Shown here in pieces: positions 16,480 to 25,237 of a stretch of DNA of 54,723 nucleotides. Location of the stretch: contig JAVBKW010000035.1 in assembly GCA_031553855.1 (NCBI GenBank), positions 1 through 54,723 on the forward strand, given 5' to 3'. Position numbers and translations under genes: made by a program. Numbering within the stretch: the stretch's first letter is position 1; each line of letters begins with the position of its first letter. The notes under the pieces were generated by a model. The model was not told the DNA's origin, ran no database searches, and worked only from the letters and a program-made list of their open reading frames with translations. The DNA is from RACS-047 sp031553855 (GTDB lineage: Bacteria > Bacillota > Clostridia > Christensenellales > Pumilibacteraceae).

Positions 16480-19400
16480 TTATAAAATAGTTATCTCTAC
16501 CTTTTCGGCTTTTCCGTCGCGTATTTTGAGAGCCGCCTCTCCTGCAACCGCGCTGCCGAACTTTTCAGTTTTTCCGTCCGCCGTAACGGTTATTTCAAGC
16601 ACGACATTTTCGTCATAGGTGTTTTTCAGCGAAGGATTGTAATAAATAAAAGGAATATCTCTGTAAAACTTGAAAACAACTTTTTTATCGCTGCCGAACC
16701 ACGCTTTGTGTATTTTCGGCGAAGGCTCTAACACGAGGCCCCCATCCCGCATCTTAAACAACTCTCCGCCGGTCGCGATTGTTATAAGCATAGTAAGCAT
16801 TTCCGGATTCGCGCCGGTCAGACGCGGCTGAAAGCCCTGTCCGGTTTTATCGGGATCGCAATGATTGCTTGTGGCGATAAAAGTCGAATTTTCCAGAATG
16901 TTCCTGCCGTATTTTGACGCGTCCATATTGCAAACGAAATTCGTTTGCGCTTCTTCAAAAAACTCGTCGTAAAGTCCGGAACGAAGAAGTCCGAGCATAA
17001 ATTTATAGTCCATATGCAGAAAACACGATTCTCTTTCGAGCCACCCCGGCACGAAGGAGCGTATGCGGCCTATCTCATGTGATTCCCCGGCAAGTGTTTC
17101 GCTTGTTTTAAAAACCTTTAGCTGCTTGTCGTACATACCGCTGTCTTTCACTAAAGCATAATGTTTTTTTGCGTCAGAAGGCTTTAAATACAGATATTTA
17201 GCCTCGCTCTCCAGAAACGCGGGCAGCACCCGCTGTTTATAAAAAGTAACTCTGACGCACGGCAAGCCGTAGTGAGAAATCTTGTCTTTGCCGTTGACTC
17301 TTATTTTTTCGTAGCTCGCGGCTTCGTAGCAAAGGTATGTAGGAATCAATCCGCCTTCAAAAATTTTATGGTTATTTTCTATTTTAAGAATGATACTCTT
17401 TAAGAACTCAGCCGCTTCCTCCGCAAGTATCTGCGTATACACGCCGGTTTCGTTTTTGTAGAGCCTTTCGCGTAATTCTTCTTTTAGAGCGTTCGATTTA
17501 AAGAAATATTCATTTTTTTCGTAAATAAGCGCGGCTTTAAGCTTTACATAGAATTCATATTGCGCATAATTCATGCTTATCTTATCGCCTGCGCACTTTT
17601 CTAAAAGCTTATCCAGCGTAAGGCACAGCCTTTTAAGCTCGATCAGGTCCGTAACGGACGAGCCGAATAACGCGGGCAGGCCGTTCATCGCGTCGTTCCA
17701 ACCGGGCTTATCCGCTTCCATATCAAGCCCGAGCCCGTCGGGATCTAAGGTTGCGGCTTTAATGGCTATAAGGTTGAACAGCTTTGAAGCTATTGATGTA
17801 TAAAGTGTTTTTCCGGTTTCGTCGGCCGCCCAGCAAGAGGGCTGCTCCTTCTCTCTCTTATGCGTTGCCTTTTCGTCTATAGCTCCGTAGCGTCGGACAA
17901 CGCCGTCCTTTAAGAGAATTTTTTCCGATTGGGGCAAAACCTGAGCCGGAGAAAGAAAGGTTCTGACTTTTGTGCCCAGCAGCAGCTCACGCGTTTTGTC
18001 GGGATACACCGAATCATAGGCGTCCAGAAGATCTGTAAGGTAGACGAAATGATCCGTCCAATATCCTTCTGTAAACTTTGCTTTAAATTCCTCACGGCAG
18101 TCTTTAAGAATTTCCGCGGCAGATTTTATATGAGCGGACTTTTCCAGCGCGAAAAGCTCGCCGTAGGTAAACTCACGCGATAAGACGCGCGCCGCTTCTC
18201 CCTCAAAGCTTTCCGTTCCTTCATATACAAATTTGACGCCGTTCACCGAAAGCGGATTACCGCCGTCGGCCTGAATGAGCGAAACGAATTGTTCAAGGTT
18301 TTTTATTCCCGCTTTATCGAAGAAATAAATATCGCTGCGCCGGTTCTGAAGGACGTCGCGGAAGTTGCCGTTTCCGTTGGAATAATACGCAGGGTCGATT
18401 TCAAACCAGTTGTAGTCCCGCTCCAGATCGCCGTGCTTTCTTGAGTATACGTAGTAGCAGACGCCGTCCTTTTTATCGTCCAGAACGACCGGCATACCGC
18501 CCCTCAAAACATTATCCAGAAAGCACTGTTTTATGTACTTATCAAAACGCTCATTCGAGGTTTTTGAATCTATATGCGCTGTTACAGCCTCTACAACGGC
18601 CTTAGAACGGGCGAAAGCTTCGCCGAAGGTATCTGGTCGGACAGAATTTGCGGCCTCCTGTATAAGCGCAGTATCGAACAGAGTGCCTGTTGCCGAGGTG
18701 ATCTCCGCCGCTTTACCGCGCTCCAAAACTGACTTTAAATATGTGAACGCGCAGGGCAGTTCATTCTCGAAAACGGTGCTTTTTTCAGAGCAGTTTTTTA
18801 TACCGTTATTTATAAAACCTTCGGCAAAAATTTTAGAAAGATCTGAACCGAAAACGATTTTAGGATTGACTATTTTTACTTCGCCGCCGCAGGACGAGCG
18901 AGATGCGAAAAAGTGCTCACCCTGCGACTTTTTGACCTCCGCGCTGTCGGCTGTAGAGGAACGCAGCGAAAAGAGCTTTACTCCGCCGGATTCCTTTGCG
19001 CACATCCACGCTCTGAAAAGATTGCCTACCGCTTTGTAATCGGCGTTTGAAAGACCGAAAGGAATGATTTCCGAAAGCCCGTCGAGAATTTCTATTTCTA
19101 TTTTCTCTTTACCGATATTCTTTACGGTAGTCTTTCGCATCAGCGCCGGAAACGGTTTTTCCGGCAGCGCAAAATATACTACGCTTGTTTCAAGACCGGC
19201 TATTTTATCCGTTTCCGTGATCGAAAGGCCGGACGCCGTGATCTCCATAACTCTTGATAAGCCTTTTCTTTCCTTTCTCGGCGCGAATGGCTCAATATAT
19301 TTTCCGTCCGCTTTTATAAATGTGCGGAACCCCGAAGCCCCGACCCTTGAGTATGCTATAGAGGCCGGCGAGAATTCCATGATGGGGCAATTTTTGTCCT

Positions 19401-19557
19401 TGACGCCGAATCCGGCTATGCCCTGCCCTCGGTTAACATAAAAGCACCAGAACGGCGTCCCCGCAAGACCTGCGATGCCGGGCAGAAAATTTGAAAAGCT
19501 TTTTTTGATATCGTAGTCCGCGATCGTAAATTTATCGCCGCTGAACATATAATCCAT
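16480..19557 (-). CDS. Beta-1,3-oligoglucan phosphorylase-like (GH94/GH149/GH161 group, GH161 favoured)
   Basis: This is a 1025-residue cytoplasmic protein. It has an N-terminal beta-sandwich region, a helical linker and an (alpha/alpha)6 region, as in inverting phosphorylases of the GH94 type. The motif GWNDAMNGLP (Asp near residue 622) corresponds to the catalytic-acid region. DYNWFEIDPAYYSNGNGNFR and QNRRSD also fit this group. The length exceeds cellobiose phosphorylases (about 800) and fits GH149 or GH161, both known to act on beta-1,3-oligoglucans. Its place between GH16 and GH1 genes supports that substrate. It would release glucose-1-phosphate from imported oligosaccharides. The start is the ATG at 19557, with AGGAA upstream; a second ATG lies at 19548. 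Confidence 0.82.
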   Translation of the reverse strand: MDYMFSGDKFTIADYDIKKSFSNFLPGIAGLAGTPFWCFYVNRGQGIAGFGVKDKNCPIMEFSPASIAYSRVGASGFRTFIKADGKYIEPFAPRKERKGLSRVMEITASGLSITETDKIAGLETSVVYFALPEKPFPALMRKTTVKNIGKEKIEIEILDGLSEIIPFGLSNADYKAVGNLFRAWMCAKESGGVKLFSLRSSTADSAEVKKSQGEHFFASRSSCGGEVKIVNPKIVFGSDLSKIFAEGFINNGIKNCSEKSTVFENELPCAFTYLKSVLERGKAAEITSATGTLFDTALIQEAANSVRPDTFGEAFARSKAVVEAVTAHIDSKTSNERFDKYIKQCFLDNVLRGGMPVVLDDKKDGVCYYVYSRKHGDLERDYNWFEIDPAYYSNGNGNFRDVLQNRRSDIYFFDKAGIKNLEQFVSLIQADGGNPLSVNGVKFVYEGTESFEGEAARVLSREFTYGELFALEKSAHIKSAAEILKDCREEFKAKFTEGYWTDHFVYLTDLLDAYDSVYPDKTRELLLGTKVRTFLSPAQVLPQSEKILLKDGVVRRYGAIDEKATHKREKEQPSCWAADETGKTLYTSIASKLFNLIAIKAATLDPDGLGLDMEADKPGWNDAMNGLPALFGSSVTDLIELKRLCLTLDKLLEKCAGDKISMNYAQYEFYVKLKAALIYEKNEYFFKSNALKEELRERLYKNETGVYTQILAEEAAEFLKSIILKIENNHKIFEGGLIPTYLCYEAASYEKIRVNGKDKISHYGLPCVRVTFYKQRVLPAFLESEAKYLYLKPSDAKKHYALVKDSGMYDKQLKVFKTSETLAGESHEIGRIRSFVPGWLERESCFLHMDYKFMLGLLRSGLYDEFFEEAQTNFVCNMDASKYGRNILENSTFIATSNHCDPDKTGQGFQPRLTGANPEMLTMLITIATGGELFKMRDGGLVLEPSPKIHKAWFGSDKKVVFKFYRDIPFIYYNPSLKNTYDENVVLEITVTADGKTEKFGSAVAGEAALKIRDGKAEKVEITIL

Positions 19558-19562
19558 AATTC

Positions 19563-21458
19563 TTATTCCTGTATTTTTAATGTGGGCGCGTATCCGGCCT
19601 GTAGATTCCAGACTGCGCGGTCGAAATTATTCCTGATAGTTTTTGAGTTCCTCAGCTCCGTCTGCGTAAGCACCGCGCTGTTCGTAGGATCTTTTCCGGG
19701 GATCCTGTCATGACCCGAACCGTTCCAAGACCACCCTCCTACAAAGCAGATCCCGTTTGTCCTGTCGGGGCGGCTTTTAAGATCCACACCGTAGCAATAG
19801 TCGATCGTGCCGTAGTTAGAACCGGCTATCACGCCGTCCTCAGTTTCACCCGAAAACAGTGCGATACAGTTTCTTATCGTTCCCTGATTGATCGCGGTGA
19901 CACCGCCGTTGAAAGACTTGCTGTCGTGATACCATATCCAATGGTCGCCGCGGAAGAATTTACCTTCCATTTCAAGATCGACATAGCAATTCTCGATTGT
20001 TCCGTAATTTACTCCGGCTATCGCGCCTCCTGTTACTACCCTGAAATAAGCGCCTGATACCGCTAGATTTTTCACAATGCCGGAAGCCGATATTTTATTG
20101 AAAATACCTATATTGTAGTTTTCAGCGTTGTCGTAGAAATTTGACGTTCCTTCCGCTAAAACAAGCTGGCTTATCCTGATATTTTTCAGCTTATGCCCTT
20201 TACCGTCAAGCGTGCCGTTGAAGGAAGAATTATTCCACTTGCCTATCGGCTCGAAATCCTCGCCTGTAAAATCGAGGTCGCAGCCTAAGATGTAGTGCCC
20301 GTTCATATCCTCCGCGATACGTTTAAACTGATCTGTAGTCGTGATGTAGTTGGCTATCCTGACCGTCAGAAGCTCGCTATAATCGGAATACTCAAGCACA
20401 AATTTTCTGTCTTGCGTATAAATCAGTCCGAAATCGTCCTCTACAAGCTCATCAGTGAAAAGACTTTTCTTGATCGTGAGAGTTCCGTTTTTGTACGAAT
20501 AGTTGTCTTTGGAAAGCTCCTGATCCTTATAATAAACGTTTTTTGGTTTTTGTGATATTTCCGCCCGAACATCGGCGGGATCGTTTAAGCTAAAATACAC
20601 AGTAGTGCTTTCCTGATTATAAACCTTGTATTTTGAGTACTGATACGCGCGCACATAGTCGACTTCCAGATCTCCTAAAGGATCGCCGGCGTCCGGCCTC
20701 GTGTAATTGTCATATACGCCGCCGATCGCAAAGTTTATAATGATAAAGAACGGAGTATCGAACGGTGCGGGCATTTCAAAGCCGAGCGAGCGCCACGACG
20801 AAACCGTATGGAAAACCTCTCCGTCGCATGTGAAATTGATCTCGCCGTACTTCCAGTCTACGCCGTAAACATGGAAATCGCTGATAGTCGAGCCGCTTTT
20901 GAACGAATAGCTTTTAGGTATCGCCTTGTCCGTTCCGCTTTCGCCTGTGTGCAAAGTAGCGGTATATTTTTCAGGCGTTCTTCCGACGCCCTCGAATATA
21001 TCTATCTCTCCCGATTCCGGCCAGCCGCCGTAGGGCGAACTTTCGGGCAGCATCCAGAACGCCGGCCATAAGCCTTTTCCCGCAGGCATTTTGATTCGCG
21101 CTTCAATTTTGCCGAACGCCTGCGAAAATTTGTTTTTTGTTATTATCCTCGACGAAGTGTAGTCGTAGGAATAGCCCATATTGTCCTGTTTTGTTTCTTC
21201 CTTCGCGGAAATCTTCAGCATACCGCCCTCGACCTTTGTATTATCCTCCTGATAATATTGCAGCTCGCCGTTACCCCAGCCGCCGCCGCCGGTTTCATGC
21301 GTCCAATTATTGTCATTAAGCTTTGCTCCGTCAAATTCATCGCTCCAAACCAGCTCCAGCTCCATTGAGCCGGTACCTGATTTGCCGCCGTCGCACGCAT
21401 AGAGCGCGAGAGAAAAAAGCAAAACCAGTAAAATCATCAAAATCCCCGATTTTTTCAT
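19563..21458 (-). CDS. GH16 laminarinase-type endo-beta-1,3-glucanase lipoprotein
   Basis: This 631-residue surface enzyme has a lipobox (LYAC, Cys22). The GH16 domain (about 35-275) contains WSDEFDG, RIKMPAGKGLWPAFWMLPE and GEIDIFE, giving Glu151 as nucleophile, Asp153 and Glu156 as acid/base. The extra WMLPE/GEIDIFE context fits laminarinases rather than carrageenases or agarases. The remaining half has an ill-defined beta region, then GLUG-like repeats (FNGTLDGKGHKLKN, and GGAIAGVNYGTIENC) that likely form a beta-solenoid for surface display or glycan contact. It starts one base after the permease stop. It would generate soluble laminari-oligosaccharides. Confidence 0.93.
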   Translation of the reverse strand: MKKSGILMILLVLLFSLALYACDGGKSGTGSMELELVWSDEFDGAKLNDNNWTHETGGGGWGNGELQYYQEDNTKVEGGMLKISAKEETKQDNMGYSYDYTSSRIITKNKFSQAFGKIEARIKMPAGKGLWPAFWMLPESSPYGGWPESGEIDIFEGVGRTPEKYTATLHTGESGTDKAIPKSYSFKSGSTISDFHVYGVDWKYGEINFTCDGEVFHTVSSWRSLGFEMPAPFDTPFFIIINFAIGGVYDNYTRPDAGDPLGDLEVDYVRAYQYSKYKVYNQESTTVYFSLNDPADVRAEISQKPKNVYYKDQELSKDNYSYKNGTLTIKKSLFTDELVEDDFGLIYTQDRKFVLEYSDYSELLTVRIANYITTTDQFKRIAEDMNGHYILGCDLDFTGEDFEPIGKWNNSSFNGTLDGKGHKLKNIRISQLVLAEGTSNFYDNAENYNIGIFNKISASGIVKNLAVSGAYFRVVTGGAIAGVNYGTIENCYVDLEMEGKFFRGDHWIWYHDSKSFNGGVTAINQGTIRNCIALFSGETEDGVIAGSNYGTIDYCYGVDLKSRPDRTNGICFVGGWSWNGSGHDRIPGKDPTNSAVLTQTELRNSKTIRNNFDRAVWNLQAGYAPTLKIQE

Positions 21459-21459
21459 A

Positions 21460-22416
21460 TTAACCTTTTAGACCTCCTACGGTCGTATTTTCCATAATAA
21501 TTTTTGAGAAAAGAATAAAAATTATTACTATCGGAGTGATCGCTATCATTATCGTCGCAAACATTACGGGATAATGCGACCCGCCTTTTAGCGTTGTTGT
21601 GAGATATTCAAGGCCTACAGCAAGTGAAGGCATATTTTTTAAGAATATTGCGGGGCCGGAATAGTCGTTCCACAGCCCGATGATCTGAATAATGAAAATA
21701 GCGCTTAAAGCGCCCTTGGACAGCGGAAGCATTATTCTGATAAAAATTTGCAGATCCGACGCTCCGTCTATATATGCAGCCTCAGCGTAGCCCCAAGAAA
21801 CGCCTTTGAAAAAGCTGTACAGCAGCAGGAAATTCATTCCGAAACCGCCGGAGTAAAGAAAAATCATTCCCAGCGGGTTATTATACAGTTGCAGAGCCTT
21901 TAAAAGACGCAGAGTTGAGGGAAGCGTTCCCACGATCGGAATCATCATAGAAAAAATAATGACATTAAATATAATCTTTTTCGCGGGAAAATCGTATTTT
22001 GCCATTACGTACGCCGCCATTGACGAGGTCGCGACTGTAGCAAGCGTTCCGCCGAATGCCAGAAGCACCGTTACGCCCAACATCTGAAGAAGATTATAAT
22101 TGTTGACCTTTCTGTTTAAAAACGCGTCCTTGTAATTTGAAAAAATCCACGTTTGCGGCAGCCCGTTGAAATTATCAAAGAATTCGCCGGTAGATTTAAA
22201 CGAGTTAAGCGCGACCCACAGAAACGGAAATATAAGCGTAACAGCATAGGCTATCATTAAAATCAAAGCTATGATAAAGATTATCTTTTGCGGCATTGTG
22301 CGCATTTCGCGCCCTTCGCTTTCCTTGTTGACCGCAGCCGCCTGCTTTTTGGCCTTGCGTCCCGCCCGCCATCCGGAAAATTTTTCAGCTAAATTATTAA
22401 AAAAAGTATTCTCCAT
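21460..22416 (-). CDS. Carbohydrate ABC transporter permease, MalG type
   Basis: This 318-residue membrane protein has six predicted segments. It carries the cytoplasmic EAA loop (EAAYIDGASDLQIF, then LPLSKGAL near residue 215) that docks to the ATPase. The N-terminal 35 residues are charged and cytoplasmic. I chose the ATG at 22416 with GGAG 8 bases upstream rather than the in-frame start at 22443, which would overlap the other permease. It pairs with the MalF-type permease encoded just before. No ATPase gene is in the locus; such CUT1 systems commonly share a distant MsmK/UgpC-type ATPase. Confidence 0.93.
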   Translation of the reverse strand: MENTFFNNLAEKFSGWRAGRKAKKQAAAVNKESEGREMRTMPQKIIFIIALILMIAYAVTLIFPFLWVALNSFKSTGEFFDNFNGLPQTWIFSNYKDAFLNRKVNNYNLLQMLGVTVLLAFGGTLATVATSSMAAYVMAKYDFPAKKIIFNVIIFSMMIPIVGTLPSTLRLLKALQLYNNPLGMIFLYSGGFGMNFLLLYSFFKGVSWGYAEAAYIDGASDLQIFIRIMLPLSKGALSAIFIIQIIGLWNDYSGPAIFLKNMPSLAVGLEYLTTTLKGGSHYPVMFATIMIAITPIVIIFILFSKIIMENTTVGGLKG

Positions 22417-22429
22417 TTTCCGTTCTCCT

Positions 22430-23410
22430 TTAAAAATCAACATCCGCGTAACGTGTTTCCATGAACCTGCGAACTATCAGTACGATCGGCGCTCCGACTA
22501 TCGAGAACGCAAGGCCTAGCGTAGCGGCTGTCTGTAAATCGGAATTAGCGCGTGTTATAAAGAATATTTCAAGGCTGATAGTGCTTGTGCCTTCCGCCCC
22601 GTTGGTCAGGAACAAAGGCTGCATATATACGCTGAACGGAGCCATTAACCCGAATACGAAAAGCGTTGTGAAAGTAGGCCAGATAAGCGGCATGATGACT
22701 TTAAAAAATTCCTTAGTGTAGCCCAATCCTTCGAGTTTGCCGTATTCGATGATTTCTTTAGGGATTCGACCCATAGCAGATGTGAAAAGTATGACGCCGT
22801 AGCCTATTCCCGACCAGACGCAGAAGATCCAGATAGTAAGCTGAGCCCACGAGTAGCCGAGCCAGTCGGGAGGCTGAACTCCGAACGCCTTAACTATCGA
22901 ATAAATAACGCCCGTCTTGTTTCCGCTCAGCCAGTTCGGCGCCGAACCGCCTAAGCCTTTTATAATCTCGTTGACGATTCCGTACTTGCCGTCTATAGAC
23001 ATAAGGAACGCGAGTACTAAAGCTACCATAGGCATGACGGAAGGCAGGTAATAAATAATCCTGAAAGTACGTCCGCCGGGTATCTTTTTATAAATAAAAT
23101 AAGCGATCATAAGACACAAAGGCGTAATTATCAGGATATTGATAAAAAGGTACGAGATCGAATTCCATATCCTTTTACTTTCAACGGGATTGTTCTTTAA
23201 GCCATCAAAAAGTATTTTATAGTTTTCGACGCCCACCCACTTATATTCACCGCTCAGAAGGTCGAACCGTTTGAACGTAAGCAGAACGCTGTCGAAATTA
23301 ATAAATATCCACATTGTAAGAAAGTGCAACACGGGATAAGCAAGCATACAAATTATAAAAATATGCTTTTTCTTAAAACGCGCTTGTTTTTTTACTAAAA
23401 TACCGCTCAT
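22430..23410 (-). CDS. Carbohydrate ABC transporter permease, MalF type
   Basis: This 326-residue protein has an N-terminal transmembrane helix (IFIICMLAYPVLHFLTMWIF), a periplasm-side loop, and the permease domain with an EAA-like loop EYGKLEGLG near residue 220. It is a normal length for the CUT1 family. It forms the translocation channel with the MalG-type partner for oligosaccharides delivered by the binding protein at 23492-24925. The ATG at 23410 follows AAGGAT. A stem-loop at 23447-23488 lies between it and the binding-protein gene. Confidence 0.92.
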   Translation of the reverse strand: MSGILVKKQARFKKKHIFIICMLAYPVLHFLTMWIFINFDSVLLTFKRFDLLSGEYKWVGVENYKILFDGLKNNPVESKRIWNSISYLFINILIITPLCLMIAYFIYKKIPGGRTFRIIYYLPSVMPMVALVLAFLMSIDGKYGIVNEIIKGLGGSAPNWLSGNKTGVIYSIVKAFGVQPPDWLGYSWAQLTIWIFCVWSGIGYGVILFTSAMGRIPKEIIEYGKLEGLGYTKEFFKVIMPLIWPTFTTLFVFGLMAPFSVYMQPLFLTNGAEGTSTISLEIFFITRANSDLQTAATLGLAFSIVGAPIVLIVRRFMETRYADVDF

Positions 23411-23446
23411 ATCCTTCCCCTGATATTGCTTTTTATTTTAAGGAAA

Positions 23447-23488
23447 TTAAAGGGTCATACAATTTTTACTAACCGCATAACCCTTTAA
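23447..23488 (-). promoter_or_regulatory. Intercistronic stem-loop after the binding-protein gene
   Basis: Inverted 9-bp arms TTAAAGGGT (23447-23455) and ACCCTTTAA (23480-23488) sit 3 bases after the stop of the solute-binding protein. Hairpins at this place are common in ABC operons and keep binding-protein mRNA more abundant than permease mRNA by partial termination or protection from decay. The role here is inferred. Confidence 0.5.
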
Positions 23489-23491
23489 GCA

Positions 23492-24925
23492 TTAATTTTT
23501 CAGCCCTGCCGATCTTTCCCAGTTGGGCCAGTTTGTTTTTACAAGCGTATATATCGATTTAAACCAGTTATCGATAGTAGTATCGCTAAACCCTGCGGTA
23601 TCATACGCTTTTGTATAATAAAACTCATTATTAGGCCAATTGCCTACTTTATTCGTCGTCATATAAGCGATTTGCGCTTTGCTCGTAACATTATAACAAG
23701 TGCTGTTATCAAGCTTCGCTTTGATAGAGTGGACATATTCGACCGCTTTGGCGTCGATCTTAACGGGATCGGATTCGTCTTCCAGCGAAATGCCCGAATA
23801 ATCGTAGGCAAAGAACGCACCGTTCGTCATTTTAGTAAATTTAGCGCAGTTTTCTTCTTTAGCGCAGAATTTCAAAAACTCCTTAGCCAGATCCAGATTT
23901 ACGGCACACGCGGGAACAGCCATTGCGTCTCCGAAACCGACAAGATAGTTGTAGTCCGTGTCGTCAAGAGCCTCCGGAGCGCGCGGCGTATTCATAAACG
24001 CCATTTCAAACTCTATATTAGTATCCTTCATTTCGTTGTATAGCCAGTGAGCATTCGGCATCATTGCCGCTCCGCCCGCCGCAAAGGTTGCCTGAGAGGA
24101 AATTTTGTCCAGCGTAGTGCCGCCGTTTGAATATGCTTTATTTCCGACTATCAGATCCGTCCAGAGCTTATACGCTTTTTTGAAGGCCGCGTAATCCGCG
24201 TCAGGATTATAAACCGTGTAATCTTCATACTCAAAAAATTCGTTGACTTTATTGATGCCTGACATCTGCGCCCACCAGTCACAGACCACATAGTCCCACA
24301 TATAGGAGAGTGCGTTGCTCCAGACAAAAGGAGTGACCTTATCTCCGTTCTTATCCTTTAAACCCGGCGTGCCGTTGATAGTGGCGCAAAGAGCGACAAG
24401 TTCTGCATAGGTTTCCGGAACCTTCCATTTATTTGCGGCAAACATAGTTTTATTATATACAAGTCCGCCTACACCCTGAGTATAAGGAACCATAACGTAC
24501 TTTTCTGCGCCGCCGACCTTGAATTTCGCCATTTCTCTCGCGGCTGGAATAACGCGCTGTTCAAATTTAGTCCCTTCGATATCGGACTCGTAAACGTCGG
24601 TAAGATCGGCAAGCAAGCCTCTTGCCGCCATTCTGAAAATAGGCATACCGTGCGAAATATAAATATCGTACGCATTGCCGCTGCTCATTTCATCCTCGGC
24701 AGTAGTAGCGACATTTGTCGATCTTTCGATAGCAACTTCCTTTCCCGTCTGAGCCTTAAACCGCGCAGCAAAATCCTCTATCCATTCATATCCGTAGCCG
24801 CCTTCGTAATACTTGATCGAAAGCGTACCCTCTTTGGCTACATTATTATCGCCGCACGCAGTAAAAAACGTCATAACCGAAAACGCCATTACAAACGTTA
24901 AAACAGCCGTCAGAACTCTCTTCAT
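23492..24925 (-). CDS. Extracellular solute-binding lipoprotein (sugar ABC transporter)
   Basis: This 477-residue lipoprotein (lipobox FTAC, Cys24) belongs to the family 1 solute-binding proteins. It has GTLSIKYYEGGYGYEWIEDF at the mature N-terminus, MVPYTQGVGGLVYNK, a TFAAGGAAMMPNAHW hinge region and an aromatic-rich cleft. I chose the third of three ATGs (24925), because GGAG lies 8 bases before it. As first gene of the glucan locus, behind the operators at 24978-25026, it most likely captures beta-1,3-gluco-oligosaccharides released by the GH16 and GH81 enzymes. Specificity is inferred from the operon only. Confidence 0.92.
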   Translation of the reverse strand: MKRVLTAVLTFVMAFSVMTFFTACGDNNVAKEGTLSIKYYEGGYGYEWIEDFAARFKAQTGKEVAIERSTNVATTAEDEMSSGNAYDIYISHGMPIFRMAARGLLADLTDVYESDIEGTKFEQRVIPAAREMAKFKVGGAEKYVMVPYTQGVGGLVYNKTMFAANKWKVPETYAELVALCATINGTPGLKDKNGDKVTPFVWSNALSYMWDYVVCDWWAQMSGINKVNEFFEYEDYTVYNPDADYAAFKKAYKLWTDLIVGNKAYSNGGTTLDKISSQATFAAGGAAMMPNAHWLYNEMKDTNIEFEMAFMNTPRAPEALDDTDYNYLVGFGDAMAVPACAVNLDLAKEFLKFCAKEENCAKFTKMTNGAFFAYDYSGISLEDESDPVKIDAKAVEYVHSIKAKLDNSTCYNVTSKAQIAYMTTNKVGNWPNNEFYYTKAYDTAGFSDTTIDNWFKSIYTLVKTNWPNWERSAGLKN

Positions 24926-24977
24926 CATCATTCTCCTTTTTTACACCGGAATACTCCGCGTTTAAAATCTATTTAAC

Positions 24978-24989
24978 GAAACCGGTTTC
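24978..24989. promoter_or_regulatory. LacI-family operator O1
   Basis: GAAACCGGTTTC is a perfect 12-bp palindrome with the central CG typical of LacI-family sites. It lies in the leader of the glucan operon, about 40 bases after the predicted transcription start. Confidence 0.75.
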
Positions 24990-25008
24990 CATAAAGAGTA
25001 AAAAATAA

Positions 25009-25026
25009 ATGGAAATCGGTTTCCAT
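25009..25026. promoter_or_regulatory. LacI-family operator O2 over the transcription start
   Basis: ATGGAAATCGGTTTCCAT is an 18-bp near-perfect palindrome sharing the GAAAYCGGTTTCCAT core with O1. It begins right after the -10 and covers the predicted start site, the ideal place for repression. The centres of O1 and O2 are about 34 bp apart. Confidence 0.8.
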
Positions 25027-25032
25027 GAACAC

Positions 25033-25061
25033 ATAATATCATATAAAAATAGACTTGTCAA
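25033..25061 (-). promoter_or_regulatory. Strong sigma-A promoter of the beta-glucan operon
   Basis: On the minus strand TTGACA (25056-25061) and TATTAT (25033-25038) have a 17-bp spacer. No other comparable promoter was noticed down to the LacI gene at 5883, and gene spacing is small, so one long transcript of about 19 kb is plausible. Confidence 0.8.
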
Positions 25062-25215
25062 TAGTTTTTTAAAATTTTTTCATAAATTTTTTTAAAGAAT
25101 TTTATGTAAATTTTTAAAGAGTTTTTTCTATATTATCTCATTGCAGAGTTTTCAAATACACTGATCAACCCCGAATTATGAAGCACTTTATTGTTAAACA
25201 TTATAGTTTTAGCCG

Positions 25216-25237
25216 CCTTGTTACTTAAACAACAAGG
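25216..25237 (+). terminator. Stem-loop at the end of the NAD-kinase-like gene
   Basis: CCTTGTT (25216-25222) and AACAAGG (25231-25237) form a hairpin overlapping the stop of the gene at 25225. A T-run follows only on the plus strand (25243-25248), where no gene lies upstream. On the minus strand it could still mark the transcript end, but it lacks the T-tract. The 25062-25215 gap holds nothing else clear. Confidence 0.35.

Noticed and set aside
18533..19441. Plus-strand open frames of 168 and 125 codons
   Set aside because: Both are shadows of the phosphorylase gene, without a ribosome site or family.
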